A stretch of 64,000 bases of DNA from NCBI RefSeq assembly GCF_000334895.1, contig NZ_BAFM01000005.1, positions 114,825 through 178,824 of the forward strand, in the 5' to 3' direction. Shown piece after piece: positions 34,796 to 43,801 of this stretch. The notes under the pieces were generated by a model. It saw nothing but the letters and a program-made list of their open reading frames with translations. It searched no databases and was not told the DNA's origin. Made by a program: the position numbers and the translations under genes. Within the stretch, counting starts at the first letter, position 1, and every line of letters begins with the position of its first letter. This DNA comes from Halococcus agarilyticus (GTDB taxonomy: Archaea; Halobacteriota; Halobacteria; Halobacteriales; Halococcaceae).

Positions 34796-34974
34796 GACCC
34801 GGTTCCGACGGGCGAGAACAAAAAGGCGTGCCACTCGTCGGTCCAGCGGCCAGCCACGGAGCATTGCGCGTCTGTCCTCGGTGGAGCATCACCTCGCCGT
34901 GACCCGATCTCGATGGGGGCGGCAGAAGCGTACTCGACTGCTGTGAGACAGGTGGGAGACGGGGATCGGCAGTG

Positions 34975-35418
34975 TCACCGAACGACGGTCACGTTCACCG
35001 GCGACCGACGCACCACCGACTCGGCGGTGTTGCCGAGCAGGACGTGGGGGAACTCCTCGCGGCTGTGGTTGCCGATGACGACGTGATCGACGTCGTTGTC
35101 GTCGGCGTACGCGACGATGCGGCGTGCGGGCCGGCCGAAGACGATCTCGGTAGTCAGGGAGCGGTCGTGCTCGGCGGCGCGCTCGCGCGCCTCGGCGTGG
35201 AGCTCCTCGGCGCTCTCCTTGGCCCCCTCGTACCACTCCTCGGAGTAGCCTGGCATCCCGGGCACCCCCGCCGGCGATTGGAAGCCCGGCGCGAGCGGAT
35301 CGACGTCGAGCGGGTCGATCACGGTGAGCACGGTGATCGTGGCGTCGGCCATCCCGAGGGCGTGATCGAGCGCGCGTTCCGATCGTGGCGATCCGTCGAT
35401 CGGGACGAGGACGTGCAT
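34975..35418 (-). CDS. Universal stress protein, UspA family
   Basis: A 147-residue UspA domain starting MHVLVPIDGSPRSERAL, with the usual Asp in PIDGS. The ATP loop reads GNHSREEFPHVLLGNTAE, matching the ATP-binding signature. A loop rich in Pro and Gly (SPAGVPGMPGYSEEWYE) is inserted after strand 2. ATG 35418 starts the first beta-strand; ATG 35439 would add seven residues. It is 109 bases upstream of the PiT transporter's stop and in the same direction, an arrangement often seen for Usp proteins next to transporters. Confidence 0.87.
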   Translation of the reverse strand: MHVLVPIDGSPRSERALDHALGMADATITVLTVIDPLDVDPLAPGFQSPAGVPGMPGYSEEWYEGAKESAEELHAEARERAAEHDRSLTTEIVFGRPARRIVAYADDNDVDHVVIGNHSREEFPHVLLGNTAESVVRRSPVNVTVVR

Positions 35419-35526
35419 GGTGGACGATCGTTCGCTCATGGCGGGCCGTTGTTCGCGGGCGAGCAAAGCGATTTCCGTTCGAGCGCGCCGACGTCGACCG
35501 ACGAGACACCGATCGCCCCGTCGGCG

Positions 35527-36816
35527 CTACAGCACGAACGCGAACACGAGATACGAGCCGATCGCGGAGATCGTGGGTGTGAGGAGCCAGAGCGTGACGA
35601 TCCGTCCCGTGGCCGCCCGATCGAACAGGTCCTCGCTCGTGAGCGCCTCTGGCTCTTCCTCGCCGATCTTCGGGACCGGCCCGGTCGATGTGCCCGCGCT
35701 GGCCGCCGACTGCCCGGCGGGCGCTTCACCGGTGGCGAGTTCGCCCACCGTGGGCCCGTGTGCCGGCTCCGCGGCCGTATCGGTCGCCCCGGAGCCGTCC
35801 GCCTGCGTGCCGGCGGCCGTGAGCGCACCCGCCGAGAGGTCGGGACCACCCTCCCCCTCGATGGCGGCCCCGGCGGCGTCGGCGAGCGTCACCGCCCGTG
35901 AGGCCCGTCCCCACCCGAGCCCGATGATGCAGGAGGTCATGCTGACCGCGAGGCTCGCCGGGATGCCGAGGTTCGAGAGCACGGTGATGATCGTCGCCCC
36001 CACCAGGGAGACGAGGATCGCCGCGAGGATCGGGAGGTCGGTGATCCCGTCGCCCACGGTGTCAAGGGTGCGTCGTGCGATGGTGAACGCGCCGAGCCCC
36101 ATCGCGCCGACGGCGATGAGCGTTCCCACTCCGGCCCCGATCTCGCCGCTGCCGACCAGCGGCGCGACCGCGTTCGCGGTGTTCGACGCGCCCGCCGAGA
36201 ACGCGTTGTAGCACGCCACGATCAGGACGAGCACCGCACCCGCGACGTCCCGGCCGGTCGCACCCTCCCGGAGTCGGGGTCGCGGGATCGCTCCCGAGCG
36301 GTCGACGTCGAACAGTCCGTCCTCGATCCGGCCGAACGAAACCCTGGCGTCGAGGTACGGGTAGATGTACCGACCCAGAAGCACGCCGATCCAGAACGCG
36401 ACGAGCGGCGCGACGATCCACGCCGAGACGATCCCGAACATGATGCCCTGGTTGAGCGTGCCGTTCGCCACCCCCAGCCCGGCGATCGCGCCGACGGCGG
36501 TCATCGAGGTCGAGGCCGGTACTCCAAAGAGGTTCGAGATGAGCAGGGAGCCGCCGGTGAAAAAGAGCAACACGACGCTCGCGGCGAGCGTGAACTCCTC
36601 GGCCACGATCTCGGAGCCCATCGTCGTGATGACCTCCTGGCCGACCGTCCAGCCGCCGAGCAGCGCGAAAGCCGTAAAGAGCACCGCCGCGAGTGTCTTG
36701 CCCGCGATCCGACTGCCGACCGCGGGGCCGAAGGCGACTCCCGTCGAGGAGCCACCGATGTTGTAGCCGACGAACACCGCGACGAGTACGCCCGCGACGA
36801 GCAGTGCGGAGACCAT
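35527..36816 (-). CDS. pitA: PiT-family inorganic phosphate transporter
   Basis: A 429-residue membrane protein that imports phosphate with a cation. Two inverted repeats show the family motifs: GYNIGGSSTGVAFGPAVGSR near the N-terminus (Asn and Ser at the phosphate site) and NAFSAGASNTANAVAPLVG in the second half. About ten helices are predicted. The hydrophilic stretch at about residues 305-395, very rich in Ala, Gly, Thr and Glu, is unusually long and would lie in the cytoplasm between helices; it may be a regulatory arm that talks to the UspA neighbour. This last point is inference. Confidence 0.92.
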   Translation of the reverse strand: MVSALLVAGVLVAVFVGYNIGGSSTGVAFGPAVGSRIAGKTLAAVLFTAFALLGGWTVGQEVITTMGSEIVAEEFTLAASVVLLFFTGGSLLISNLFGVPASTSMTAVGAIAGLGVANGTLNQGIMFGIVSAWIVAPLVAFWIGVLLGRYIYPYLDARVSFGRIEDGLFDVDRSGAIPRPRLREGATGRDVAGAVLVLIVACYNAFSAGASNTANAVAPLVGSGEIGAGVGTLIAVGAMGLGAFTIARRTLDTVGDGITDLPILAAILVSLVGATIITVLSNLGIPASLAVSMTSCIIGLGWGRASRAVTLADAAGAAIEGEGGPDLSAGALTAAGTQADGSGATDTAAEPAHGPTVGELATGEAPAGQSAASAGTSTGPVPKIGEEEPEALTSEDLFDRAATGRIVTLWLLTPTISAIGSYLVFAFVL

Positions 36817-36929
36817 GTGTGGTCTCTGGCGTCGCCCGAGGGAATGTCGGTTTCGCTTTCCGTGCTGTGGATCGTCGAACGGGGGTGGGCGCGATCGACG
36901 AACGACGGCCGGCAGACGGCGGACGAACG

Positions 36930-37391
36930 CTACTCCTCGTACTCCAGGCGATAGCCCTCGAACTCCGCGAGGTGCGCTTCCTCGTCGGCGAGGAGTTCGG
37001 TGGCGAAGTCCTCGGTCACGGGATCGCCGGCCTCCTCGGCGACCGCGATCAGTTCGCGGTAGGTCTCGACCGCGCCCTCCTCGGCCTCGATCACGCCGTC
37101 GATGACCGAGAGCACGTCCGTGGGGTCCTCGGGCGGCTGGAGGCTCTCCTGACCCATTTCGAGCTCGAACGATCCCTTCGGCTGGCCACCCAGCTGGGTG
37201 ATGCGCTCGCCGATCTCCTCGGCATGGCCGAGCTCCTCCTGGACATCGGCGCTGAGGCTGTCGGCGATCTCCTCGGCTTCGACCCCTGCGAGCGCTGCGG
37301 CGTTGGTCTGGTAGTTGATGACGGTCTCGAACTCGTCGTTGCGTGCGTCTTCGAGCAGTTCGAGCACGCGGTCGTCGCCTTCGACACTCAT
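36930..37391 (-). CDS. Ferritin-like four-helix protein
   Basis: A 153-residue protein with the iron-site pattern of ferritin-like domains: Glu in DEFETVINYQ, E-x-x-H in EELGHAEEIG, Glu in IEAEEGAVETYREL and E-x-x-H in ADEEAHLAEFEG. The helices align as a four-helix bundle of near-normal length for the bacterioferritin/Dps-like group. Its likely job is iron storage or protection from peroxide, by family. It starts at ATG 37391, behind a frame that opens much further upstream but is the shadow of dapE. Confidence 0.85.
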   Translation of the reverse strand: MSVEGDDRVLELLEDARNDEFETVINYQTNAAALAGVEAEEIADSLSADVQEELGHAEEIGERITQLGGQPKGSFELEMGQESLQPPEDPTDVLSVIDGVIEAEEGAVETYRELIAVAEEAGDPVTEDFATELLADEEAHLAEFEGYRLEYEE

Positions 37392-37416
37392 GGATCCACC
37401 GTCGAGCGCCGCGTCC

Positions 37417-38532
37417 TTAAACGTCCGTCTCTCGGAGAAGCTCGGCGAGTGCGTCACTGAGGATCGTGGCGGCGCGCTCGACCTCGGGAAGTCGGACGTA
37501 CTCCCGATCGGCGTGGGCGACCGGTCCGTCCTCGTCCGCGAGATCACCCGGACCGAACACGACTGTGGGGGCCTCGCGCGCGAAGTACGACGCCTCGGTC
37601 GCGGCGGTGAACGGTCGCACCGCACCGCCCGACGCCTCCCGGAGCACTCGAACCACACACACGTCGGCGGGCGTTTCGAACGCTTCGAGGAACGGCGTCT
37701 CTCGTTCGGTCAGCCCGAACGAAACCGTGTCAGAGGTCGGAACCCGCTCGTCGAGGAAGTCGTTCAGCGCGGTCTCGAAGCCTGCCGCGGTCTCGGGCGG
37801 GACGCTTCGACGATCGAGGACGATCTCGCACTCGGCGGGCACCTGGTTCGTCGCGTCGCCGCCCGCGACGATCGTCGGCGTGAGTGTCGGCGCGCCGAGG
37901 TCGGGGTGGGTGTTGAGTCCGTCCGTCCGATCGTCGAACCCCGCGAGCGCGTCGATCACCGGCGCGGCCATCGTGATCGCATTGTGCCCCGTGTGTGGTT
38001 CGGCGGCGTGGGCGCGCTCGCCGGTGATCGTGACCCGGCCCTCGAAGCGCCCCTTCGCGGCGTTGCAGACGTCGAGTCCGGTGGGTTCGCCGACGATCAC
38101 CCTATCCCCGCGTTCGGGATCGAGATCGAGCGACGGCACGAGCGCGGCCGCGCCGGTCGAGCGCGTCTCCTCGTCGGGCGTCACGGCGAGCGTGAGTCGC
38201 CCCCGCTCGGGCTCGGTGCTCGAAAACGCGGCGAGCATCGCGGCCAGCGGTCCCTTGGCGTCGCAGGCCCCGCGCCCGTGGAGGAGGTCCCCGTCGCGTT
38301 CGGTCGGGACGTGCGGCGAGACGGTGTCGAGGTGGGTGTTCAACACGATGTGGGGGCCGTCGGCGTTCCCGCTGTCCGCCTCGCGCGTCGCCACCACGTT
38401 GCCCGCATCGTCGACGGTCGGTTCGACGCCAGCCTCGCGGAGTTCCCCACGGAGGAGGTCGCACATTGGACTGACGTCGTCGTGGGAGGGCGTTCGGACG
38501 GCGCGTTCGAGGAAGTCGAGCGGGTCGACCAT
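37417..38532 (-). CDS. dapE: M20 peptidase, probable succinyl-diaminopimelate desuccinylase
   Basis: A 371-residue M20 metallopeptidase. Metal ligands are in LNTHLDTVSPH (His, Asp), HGRGACDAKGPLAAML (Asp bridging), TPDEETRSTGA (catalytic Glu and metal Glu), and GEPTG; the dimerisation domain is about residues 165-275. As last gene of the lysine operon it most likely removes succinate from N-succinyl-LL-diaminopimelate before DapF acts, although M20 enzymes are hard to tell apart and the LysK/ArgE group is similar. Its ATG lies four bases past an out-of-frame TGA at 38536 that would be the natural end of dapF. Confidence 0.85.
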   Translation of the reverse strand: MVDPLDFLERAVRTPSHDDVSPMCDLLRGELREAGVEPTVDDAGNVVATREADSGNADGPHIVLNTHLDTVSPHVPTERDGDLLHGRGACDAKGPLAAMLAAFSSTEPERGRLTLAVTPDEETRSTGAAALVPSLDLDPERGDRVIVGEPTGLDVCNAAKGRFEGRVTITGERAHAAEPHTGHNAITMAAPVIDALAGFDDRTDGLNTHPDLGAPTLTPTIVAGGDATNQVPAECEIVLDRRSVPPETAAGFETALNDFLDERVPTSDTVSFGLTERETPFLEAFETPADVCVVRVLREASGGAVRPFTAATEASYFAREAPTVVFGPGDLADEDGPVAHADREYVRLPEVERAATILSDALAELLRETDV

Positions 38533-39392
38533 CGATCAGTCGCCGGCGGCCTCGGCGCTTCGGGGGCGTCGGCCGAAATCTCGGTCTCGCCCTCGCGCTC
38601 GGTCGGCCCGGCGAGCACCGCGCCGCGCTCGTCGAGCCGGACATCGAGGCGACCGCCAGGCGGCCGCACCGCGACCACTTCGGCGTCGGTGTGTCCGAGT
38701 TCGCGCGCGACCGCCGCGACCGCTACGGCACCCGTGCCACAGGAACGGGTCTCGCCCTCGACGCCGCGCTCGTAGGTGCGCTGATCGAACCCCTCGGAAT
38801 TCGGGCTGGCGATCGTCACGTTCGCGCCGCGGGGGAAGGCGTTGGCGCGCCGCACCGCGGGGGCGACGGCGTCGAGGTCCACCGTCGAGACGTCGTCGAC
38901 GAACGCGACCGCGTGGGGGACGTCGGTGTTCACCGCCGTCACGGTGAGGTCCTCGATTGGTTGTTCAACGAGCGGTTCGTCGCGCGCCACCGGGACGGCC
39001 GCGGGCGAGAAACTCGGGGTTCCCATCTCGATCGTCACGTCTCCACCGTCGTCGACCGTCGCGCGCTTCGTACCCGCCTGGGTATCGACCATGACGACCG
39101 TGGCATCGGTTCGCTCCGCGGCCCAACTCGCGGCACATCGCGCGCCGTTGCCGCACATCGGGGCGGTCGAGCCATCCGGTTGAACGAGCGTCATCACGAC
39201 CCGGGGCGAGGCGTAGCCGTCTTCGAGCGCGAGGAAGAGCACGCCGTCCGCGCCGACCGCACTTCCGAGGTCGAGGCCGTCCTCGCGATCGCAGAGCCTG
39301 GTGGCAAACGCCCGTCGATCGGCGACGGGTTCGGCGGCGTCCACCACGAAGAAGTCGTTGCCCGTACCATGATACTTCTCGATCGGGATCAT
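38340..39392 (-). CDS. dapF: Diaminopimelate epimerase, frame running on into dapE
   Basis: The frame encodes 350 residues; it converts LL- to meso-diaminopimelate with two Cys, both present (PMCGNGARC and SCGTGAVAV). The epimerase fold is complete by about residue 265 (GGRLDVRLDERGAVLAG). After that comes about 85 residues that are just the +1 frame of dapE (SER/THR/ARG-rich, e.g. STRSTSSNAPSERPPT). One more base in the five-G run at 38562-38566 would give a 285-residue protein ending AEAAGD at TGA 38536-38538, the expected length and four bases before dapE. So this is either a sequencing slip or a real frameshift in a non-catalytic tail. The start overlaps the lysA stop by ATGA. Confidence 0.9.
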   Translation of the reverse strand: MIPIEKYHGTGNDFFVVDAAEPVADRRAFATRLCDREDGLDLGSAVGADGVLFLALEDGYASPRVVMTLVQPDGSTAPMCGNGARCAASWAAERTDATVVMVDTQAGTKRATVDDGGDVTIEMGTPSFSPAAVPVARDEPLVEQPIEDLTVTAVNTDVPHAVAFVDDVSTVDLDAVAPAVRRANAFPRGANVTIASPNSEGFDQRTYERGVEGETRSCGTGAVAVAAVARELGHTDAEVVAVRPPGGRLDVRLDERGAVLAGPTEREGETEISADAPEAPRPPATDRWSTRSTSSNAPSERPPTTTSVQCATSSVGNSARLASNRPSTMRATWWRRARRTAGTPTAPTSC

Positions 39393-40681
39393 CGCTCGGC
39401 CTCCAGGCGTGTGAGGTCGTCGATCGTCTCGCGGCGCACACAGACCCGCGACTCGCCGTCGTCGAGCGCGACGACCGCTGGACGCGGCCGGGAGTTGTAC
39501 GTGTTCGCCATCTCGTAACCGTACGCACCGGTGTTGCCGACCGCGAGGAGGTCGCCGCGCGCCGGTGCGGGAAGCTCGCGGTCGCGCGCGAGCGCGTCCG
39601 CGGACTCACAGACTGGCCCCGCGACCGTCGCCGACACCGTCTCGCGCTCGGCGGCGTCCGGCGCGAGCGACCGGATCGCGTGGTGGGCGTCGTACAGCGC
39701 CGGTCGGAGGAGGTCGGTCATCCCGCAATCGACCCCGGCGACCGTGGTCTCGGGCGTCGGTTTGACGGTGTTGACTCGGGTCACCAGTACGCCGGCATCG
39801 GCGACGAGATACCGGCCCGGTTCGATCCCGAGCGTCACGCCGGAAACACCTCGACCCTCGGCACTGCCGAGTGCCTCGCGTGTGGCCGCAGCGAGCGAGT
39901 CGAGATCGAGCGGCGATTCGGTCTCGCGGTAGGGGACGCCGAACCCGCCGCCGACGATCACGGTGTCGAGATCGATGCCGCGATCGACGACTTCACCGGT
40001 CAGTTCACCCATCCGAGCGACCAGCGCTCGGTGGGCGTCGAGGTCGTCGGCGTCGAGGATCCCGCTGCCGGCGTGGGCGTGGAGGCCACGAACGTCGAAC
40101 CCGCGGTTCGCGGCCTCGCTCACGACGGCCGCGGCGCGCTCGCCCGGAACCCCGAACTTCGGATCGGTGCCCGTCCGCACCTTCGCGTGGTGGCCCGCGC
40201 CGACGCCGGGGTTCACCCGGACGAACAGCTCCCCCGTCCAGCCGCGCTCGGCGAGCCGATCGAGAGTGTCCTCCGCACCGACCGTGATCGCGATCTCACG
40301 GTCGGCAGCGAGATCGACTACTCGATCGAGATCCCTGGCTGGCGGGTTGACGGCGGTGTAACGCACACGGTCGAACCCTGCATCGAGCGCACGGACGACC
40401 TCGCCGGCGGCGGCGCACTCGGCCCCCAACCCCGTGTCGGCGATCGTTTCCAGCACACTCTCGATGGCGTTCGCCTTCACTGCGTACCCGATCTCGGCGT
40501 CGGGGAACGCCCGCCGGAGCCGGTCGGCGTTCTCGCGCACACGATCGAGATCCACGACGTACAGCGGTGTTCCGTGCTCGGCGGCGAGGTCGCGCAGACC
40601 GGCCGCCGGCCAGTCGGCGAGGCGTCTGACGGGCGGGTTCGCGGCCGCCACCGACGAAGCACTGGCAGCCTCGGTGGTCAT
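39389..40681 (-). CDS. lysA: Diaminopimelate decarboxylase
   Basis: A 430-residue PLP enzyme that turns meso-diaminopimelate into L-lysine, the last step. PLP binds the Lys in IGYAVKANAIES; other marks are HAHAGSGILD, VIVGGGFGVPY, IEPGRYLVADAG, the catalytic Cys in VAGPVCESADAL and GAYGYEMANTYNSRPRP. An alanine-racemase-like barrel (about 35-300) is followed by a beta domain. It overlaps dapF and dapD by four bases each, so lysine genes are translated as one coupled set. Confidence 0.96.
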   Translation of the reverse strand: MTTEAASASSVAAANPPVRRLADWPAAGLRDLAAEHGTPLYVVDLDRVRENADRLRRAFPDAEIGYAVKANAIESVLETIADTGLGAECAAAGEVVRALDAGFDRVRYTAVNPPARDLDRVVDLAADREIAITVGAEDTLDRLAERGWTGELFVRVNPGVGAGHHAKVRTGTDPKFGVPGERAAAVVSEAANRGFDVRGLHAHAGSGILDADDLDAHRALVARMGELTGEVVDRGIDLDTVIVGGGFGVPYRETESPLDLDSLAAATREALGSAEGRGVSGVTLGIEPGRYLVADAGVLVTRVNTVKPTPETTVAGVDCGMTDLLRPALYDAHHAIRSLAPDAAERETVSATVAGPVCESADALARDRELPAPARGDLLAVGNTGAYGYEMANTYNSRPRPAVVALDDGESRVCVRRETIDDLTRLEAER

Positions 40682-41505
40682 CGGAGCGCTTCCTCGCGTT
40701 CGGTCGCTTCCAGCGTTCGATCCTCGACATCGGTCGCCACCACGGCGGGCTTGTACGCCCCGCCGTCGAACAGGTCGTGATCGCCGACCGACGACTCGAC
40801 GAATCTGGTGAACACCCGGCGCTCGGGTGGCAGGCGACCGTAGATGATCTCCTCCTCAACGAGGTCGTAGACCGGAATCCGGGGCGTGAGCAGCGTGTTC
40901 TCGCCGACCACCGAGTCGTGGCCGACCACAAAGCCCGATGTGACACGACAGCCCGCACCGAGCGAGACCCCATCCTCGATCACGACCGGTGCGTCCTCCA
41001 CTGGTTCGAGCACTCCCCCGATGAGCGTGTTCGCGCCAAGCTTGACGTCCGCACCGACCTGGGCACACGAGCCCACGGTGTCACACGAGTCGACGAGGGT
41101 GCCGTCGCCGACGTGCGCGCCGGCGTTGACGAAGCTCGGACTCATCAGGATGGCGTCGCTGCCGACGTGTGCGCCCCGTCGGATTACCGTGCCGTCGGGC
41201 GTGTTTCGGGTCCCGCGATCGCCGAGGTCGTCGGTCCGGCGCAACGGGAGCACGTCGTGGTAGTCGACGCCACCGTACTCCCGACCCTGGGTCTCGCGGA
41301 GGCTGAAGTTGAGGAGGACGCCCCGCTTCACCCACTCGTTGGCCGCCCACTCACCATCACGCTTCTCGGCGGCCCGGACCTCGCCGGCTTCGAGCGCGTC
41401 GAGGAAGGCGTCGAGCGTGTCGCGCTCCTCGCTTCCTGCGTCGCTCGCGATCAGTCCGTTCTCGGTGCGCCGCCACAGCTCGTCGATCTCGGTTTCGAGA
41501 TTCAT
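40678..41505 (-). CDS. dapD: Tetrahydrodipicolinate N-succinyltransferase
   Basis: A 275-residue enzyme that adds succinyl from succinyl-CoA to tetrahydrodipicolinate. The N-terminal helical domain (1-100) and the left-handed beta-helix (about 105-215; IRRGAHVGSDAILM, VNAGAHVGDGTLVDS, VGSCAQVGADVKLGAN) match the bacterial DapD layout and length. Its presence fixes the pathway as the succinylase branch. Four-base overlaps with dapB and lysA. Confidence 0.95.
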   Translation of the reverse strand: MNLETEIDELWRRTENGLIASDAGSEERDTLDAFLDALEAGEVRAAEKRDGEWAANEWVKRGVLLNFSLRETQGREYGGVDYHDVLPLRRTDDLGDRGTRNTPDGTVIRRGAHVGSDAILMSPSFVNAGAHVGDGTLVDSCDTVGSCAQVGADVKLGANTLIGGVLEPVEDAPVVIEDGVSLGAGCRVTSGFVVGHDSVVGENTLLTPRIPVYDLVEEEIIYGRLPPERRVFTRFVESSVGDHDLFDGGAYKPAVVATDVEDRTLEATEREEALR

Positions 41506-42305
41506 GGTTCACCCTCGATGACGTCGGCGAACTCGTACGTGCCAGGCGCGCGCCCTGCAAGCCACCCCGCGGCGTCGAGCGCGCCAGCCGCGAACACCCC
41601 TCGGGACTCGGCGCGGTGGGCGAGCGTGAGCACCTCGTCGTTGCCCGCGAGCATGATTTCGTGTTCGCCCCGGATCCCGCCGGCTCGCCGGACGTGGACT
41701 CCGATCTCGCCGTCTTCGCGCGGTTGTTCGCCTTCTCGACCGTAGGTCCGCTGCCCGGCGCTCTCCTCATCCTGTCCGGTGTCCGCGTCGCTTCGTACCG
41801 CGTCGATGTCGTCGAGCAGCGTCGTCGCCGTCCCGCTCGGCGCGTCACGTTTCCGGTTGTGGTGGGTTTCGGTCAGTTCGATGTCATACTCCGGCAGCGC
41901 CGCGACGGCCTCGACGAGCGCCGACCGAAGCGCGCTGACGCCGCGCGAGAAGTTCGTCGCCCACAAGACAGGCACCGACTCGGCGGCCTCGCGGAGCGCC
42001 GACTGCTCCGCGTCGTCGAGTCCCGTCGTGCCGGTCACGAACCCGACGCCGGCTTCGGCACAGGCCGCCGCGTACTCGGACGACGACTCGGGGCCAGTGA
42101 AACCTACGACGACTTCGGGCTGATGCTCGGCGAGGAGATCGGGGAGGGCGGCTGCGTCGTGGACCGCGTGACCGGCGACGCGCTCACCGTCCGCAGGATC
42201 GCGGTTGACCGCGAACGCCACCGCCACGTCGTCGCGCTCTTTGGCCGTTTCGAGCACCGCACGACCCATCGCGCCCGTCGCGCCCGTGACCCCGACGACC
42301 GTCAC
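41502..42305 (-). CDS. dapB: 4-Hydroxy-tetrahydrodipicolinate reductase
   Basis: A 267-residue NAD(P)H-dependent reductase. The dinucleotide loop is VGVTGATGAMGRAV; the DapB signature is in ELTETHHNRKRDAPSGTA, with His-His and Lys acting on the substrate, and GFTGPESS and TNFSRGVSAL are further marks. An acidic insertion (about 170-195, DADTGQDEESAGQ) is larger than in E. coli, as usual for salt-in proteins. Second gene of the operon, overlapping dapA and dapD. Confidence 0.95.
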   Translation of the reverse strand: MTVVGVTGATGAMGRAVLETAKERDDVAVAFAVNRDPADGERVAGHAVHDAAALPDLLAEHQPEVVVGFTGPESSSEYAAACAEAGVGFVTGTTGLDDAEQSALREAAESVPVLWATNFSRGVSALRSALVEAVAALPEYDIELTETHHNRKRDAPSGTATTLLDDIDAVRSDADTGQDEESAGQRTYGREGEQPREDGEIGVHVRRAGGIRGEHEIMLAGNDEVLTLAHRAESRGVFAAGALDAAGWLAGRAPGTYEFADVIEGEP

Positions 42306-43234
42306 CGTTCGGCCTCCGGCGCTACGGGTCGTTCGTTGCGTTCGGTGCTCGCGTCGTCGAGATCCGCGAGGATTCTTTCGAGCGCGTCGCGGTGGTCAGT
42401 TCCGAGCCGCGAGAGCGGCGCGCGCAGGTTGCCCGCGACGTGGCCGCGGATCGCCAGCGCTTCCTTCAGCGGGATCGGGTTGGTCTCCCAGAACAGCGCT
42501 CTGAACAGCGGCCCGAGTTCGTGGTGGCGCTCGTGCGCCCGGTCGAACTTCCCGTCGAGCCCCGCGTGGACCATCTCGACCACTCGCTCGGGCTCGACGT
42601 TCGCAGCGACGCTGATCGTCCCACGAGCGCCCGCGGCGAGTAGCGGTAGCGTGAGTGCGTCCTCGCCTGAGAGCACGGTGAAATCTTCGTCACGGGTGCG
42701 CTCGATTAGTTCACTCGCCCGGCCGACGTCGCCGCTCGCAGCCTTGTAGCCCGCGACGTTCTCGTGGTCGGCGAGTGCCGCTGCGGTGTCGATCTCGATG
42801 AAGCGTCCCGTGCGGCCGGGGACGTTGTAGACGATCTGCGGCAGATCGACCGCGTCGGCGACCGCCCGGAAGTGTGCTTCCATCCCTGCGGGCTCGGGCC
42901 GGTTGTAGTACGGCGAGATCAGGAGGAGCGCGTCCGCGCCCGCTGCCCGCGAGCGCTCGGCGAGCTCGATCGCCTCCCGGGTCGCGTTCGAGCCAGCGCC
43001 GGCGATCACGGGGATCGAGACCGTCTCGGCGACCGCCTCCACGACCGCGACGTGTTCGTCGTGAGTCAGGGTGGCGCTCTCGCCCGTCGTGCCGACGGGC
43101 ACGAGGCCGTCGACGCCCGCGCGTTCGAGGCGGCGGGCTTCGTCCCTGAGTCGGTCGAAATCGATGCTGTCGTCGGATGCAAATGGCGTGACCATCGCGG
43201 GGAACACGCCGTCGAGGTCGAGTGGTGGTGTCAT
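42302..43234 (-). CDS. dapA: 4-Hydroxy-tetrahydrodipicolinate synthase
   Basis: A 310-residue TIM-barrel aldolase that condenses pyruvate with aspartate semialdehyde. The Schiff-base lysine is in VAGYKAASGD, the Tyr in LLLISPYYNRPEP, and the GTTGESATLT loop binds the pyruvate carboxylate; VYNVPGRTG binds the aldehyde. First gene of the operon; transcription must start in 43235-43400. lysC, asd and an aminotransferase (dapC) are not in the window. Confidence 0.95.
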   Translation of the reverse strand: MTPPLDLDGVFPAMVTPFASDDSIDFDRLRDEARRLERAGVDGLVPVGTTGESATLTHDEHVAVVEAVAETVSIPVIAGAGSNATREAIELAERSRAAGADALLLISPYYNRPEPAGMEAHFRAVADAVDLPQIVYNVPGRTGRFIEIDTAAALADHENVAGYKAASGDVGRASELIERTRDEDFTVLSGEDALTLPLLAAGARGTISVAANVEPERVVEMVHAGLDGKFDRAHERHHELGPLFRALFWETNPIPLKEALAIRGHVAGNLRAPLSRLGTDHRDALERILADLDDASTERNERPVAPEAER

Positions 43235-43801
43235 TCGGTGTCGTCGTTGTTGGGTGGATCGGTGTTGAGACTCCGCAGCGAGACGCTCGAAAACGGCGCG
43301 CGACGGGATGCTACCCCGCCGCGAGCCAGCTCACGTGCGTTTTGTGTCCGCGCGCCGGACACCACACCCACGGCTCGCGGGCCGGCCGAACCAGGGTGCA
43401 CGCCGTCGCATGCCCGCTACACCGCGCCCGTCGGACTTATACATTGGGTCGCGTGCGATACCTGCCGAACTTCGAGTCGTGTGGTAACGGCCCGACCGTA
43501 ACACGTTTCGAAGAAGATGTTTTCCCATGAACCGTACGCCACTCTCAGATTCGATAGGGAGAGCTGATTCGCCTGCGACAAACACTGACACAAACGAGAG
43601 ACCGCAGGCCACGTCCTCCCCAACCGATTCCCTCGTTCGCTCACTCCGTTCGCTTCCTCAGTCATCCCTCGCGCGAGTCGGGCGTCTTCGACGCCCTCCC
43701 GCGCGCCACCGCGACTGGCGACGAACCGTTTTTGCTGGACAGTACGGAACCACACCCGTCCGTGGCGAAACGCTTTACCGGGCAGTCTGTCGACTACCGA
43801 C
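43235..43801. other. 567-base intergenic region before the lysine operon and NYN gene
   Basis: No gene seen. The region holds the dapA promoter on the minus strand and, at the right end, a CTTTACC box about 30 bases before the NYN gene at 43802. Bases 43640-43730 contain a GC-rich, partly palindromic patch (GGCGTCTTCGACGCC forms a perfect hairpin at about 43680-43694), flanked by repeated CTCGTTCGCTCACTCCGTTCGC-like text. No tRNA could be folded from either strand. Confidence 0.5.

Noticed and set aside
43320..43440. Minus-strand GGTGTAGCGGGCATGC followed by GGTTCG, looking like a tRNA D-arm and T-loop.
   Set aside because: No matching acceptor stem could be paired and the T-loop consensus fails; not a tRNA.
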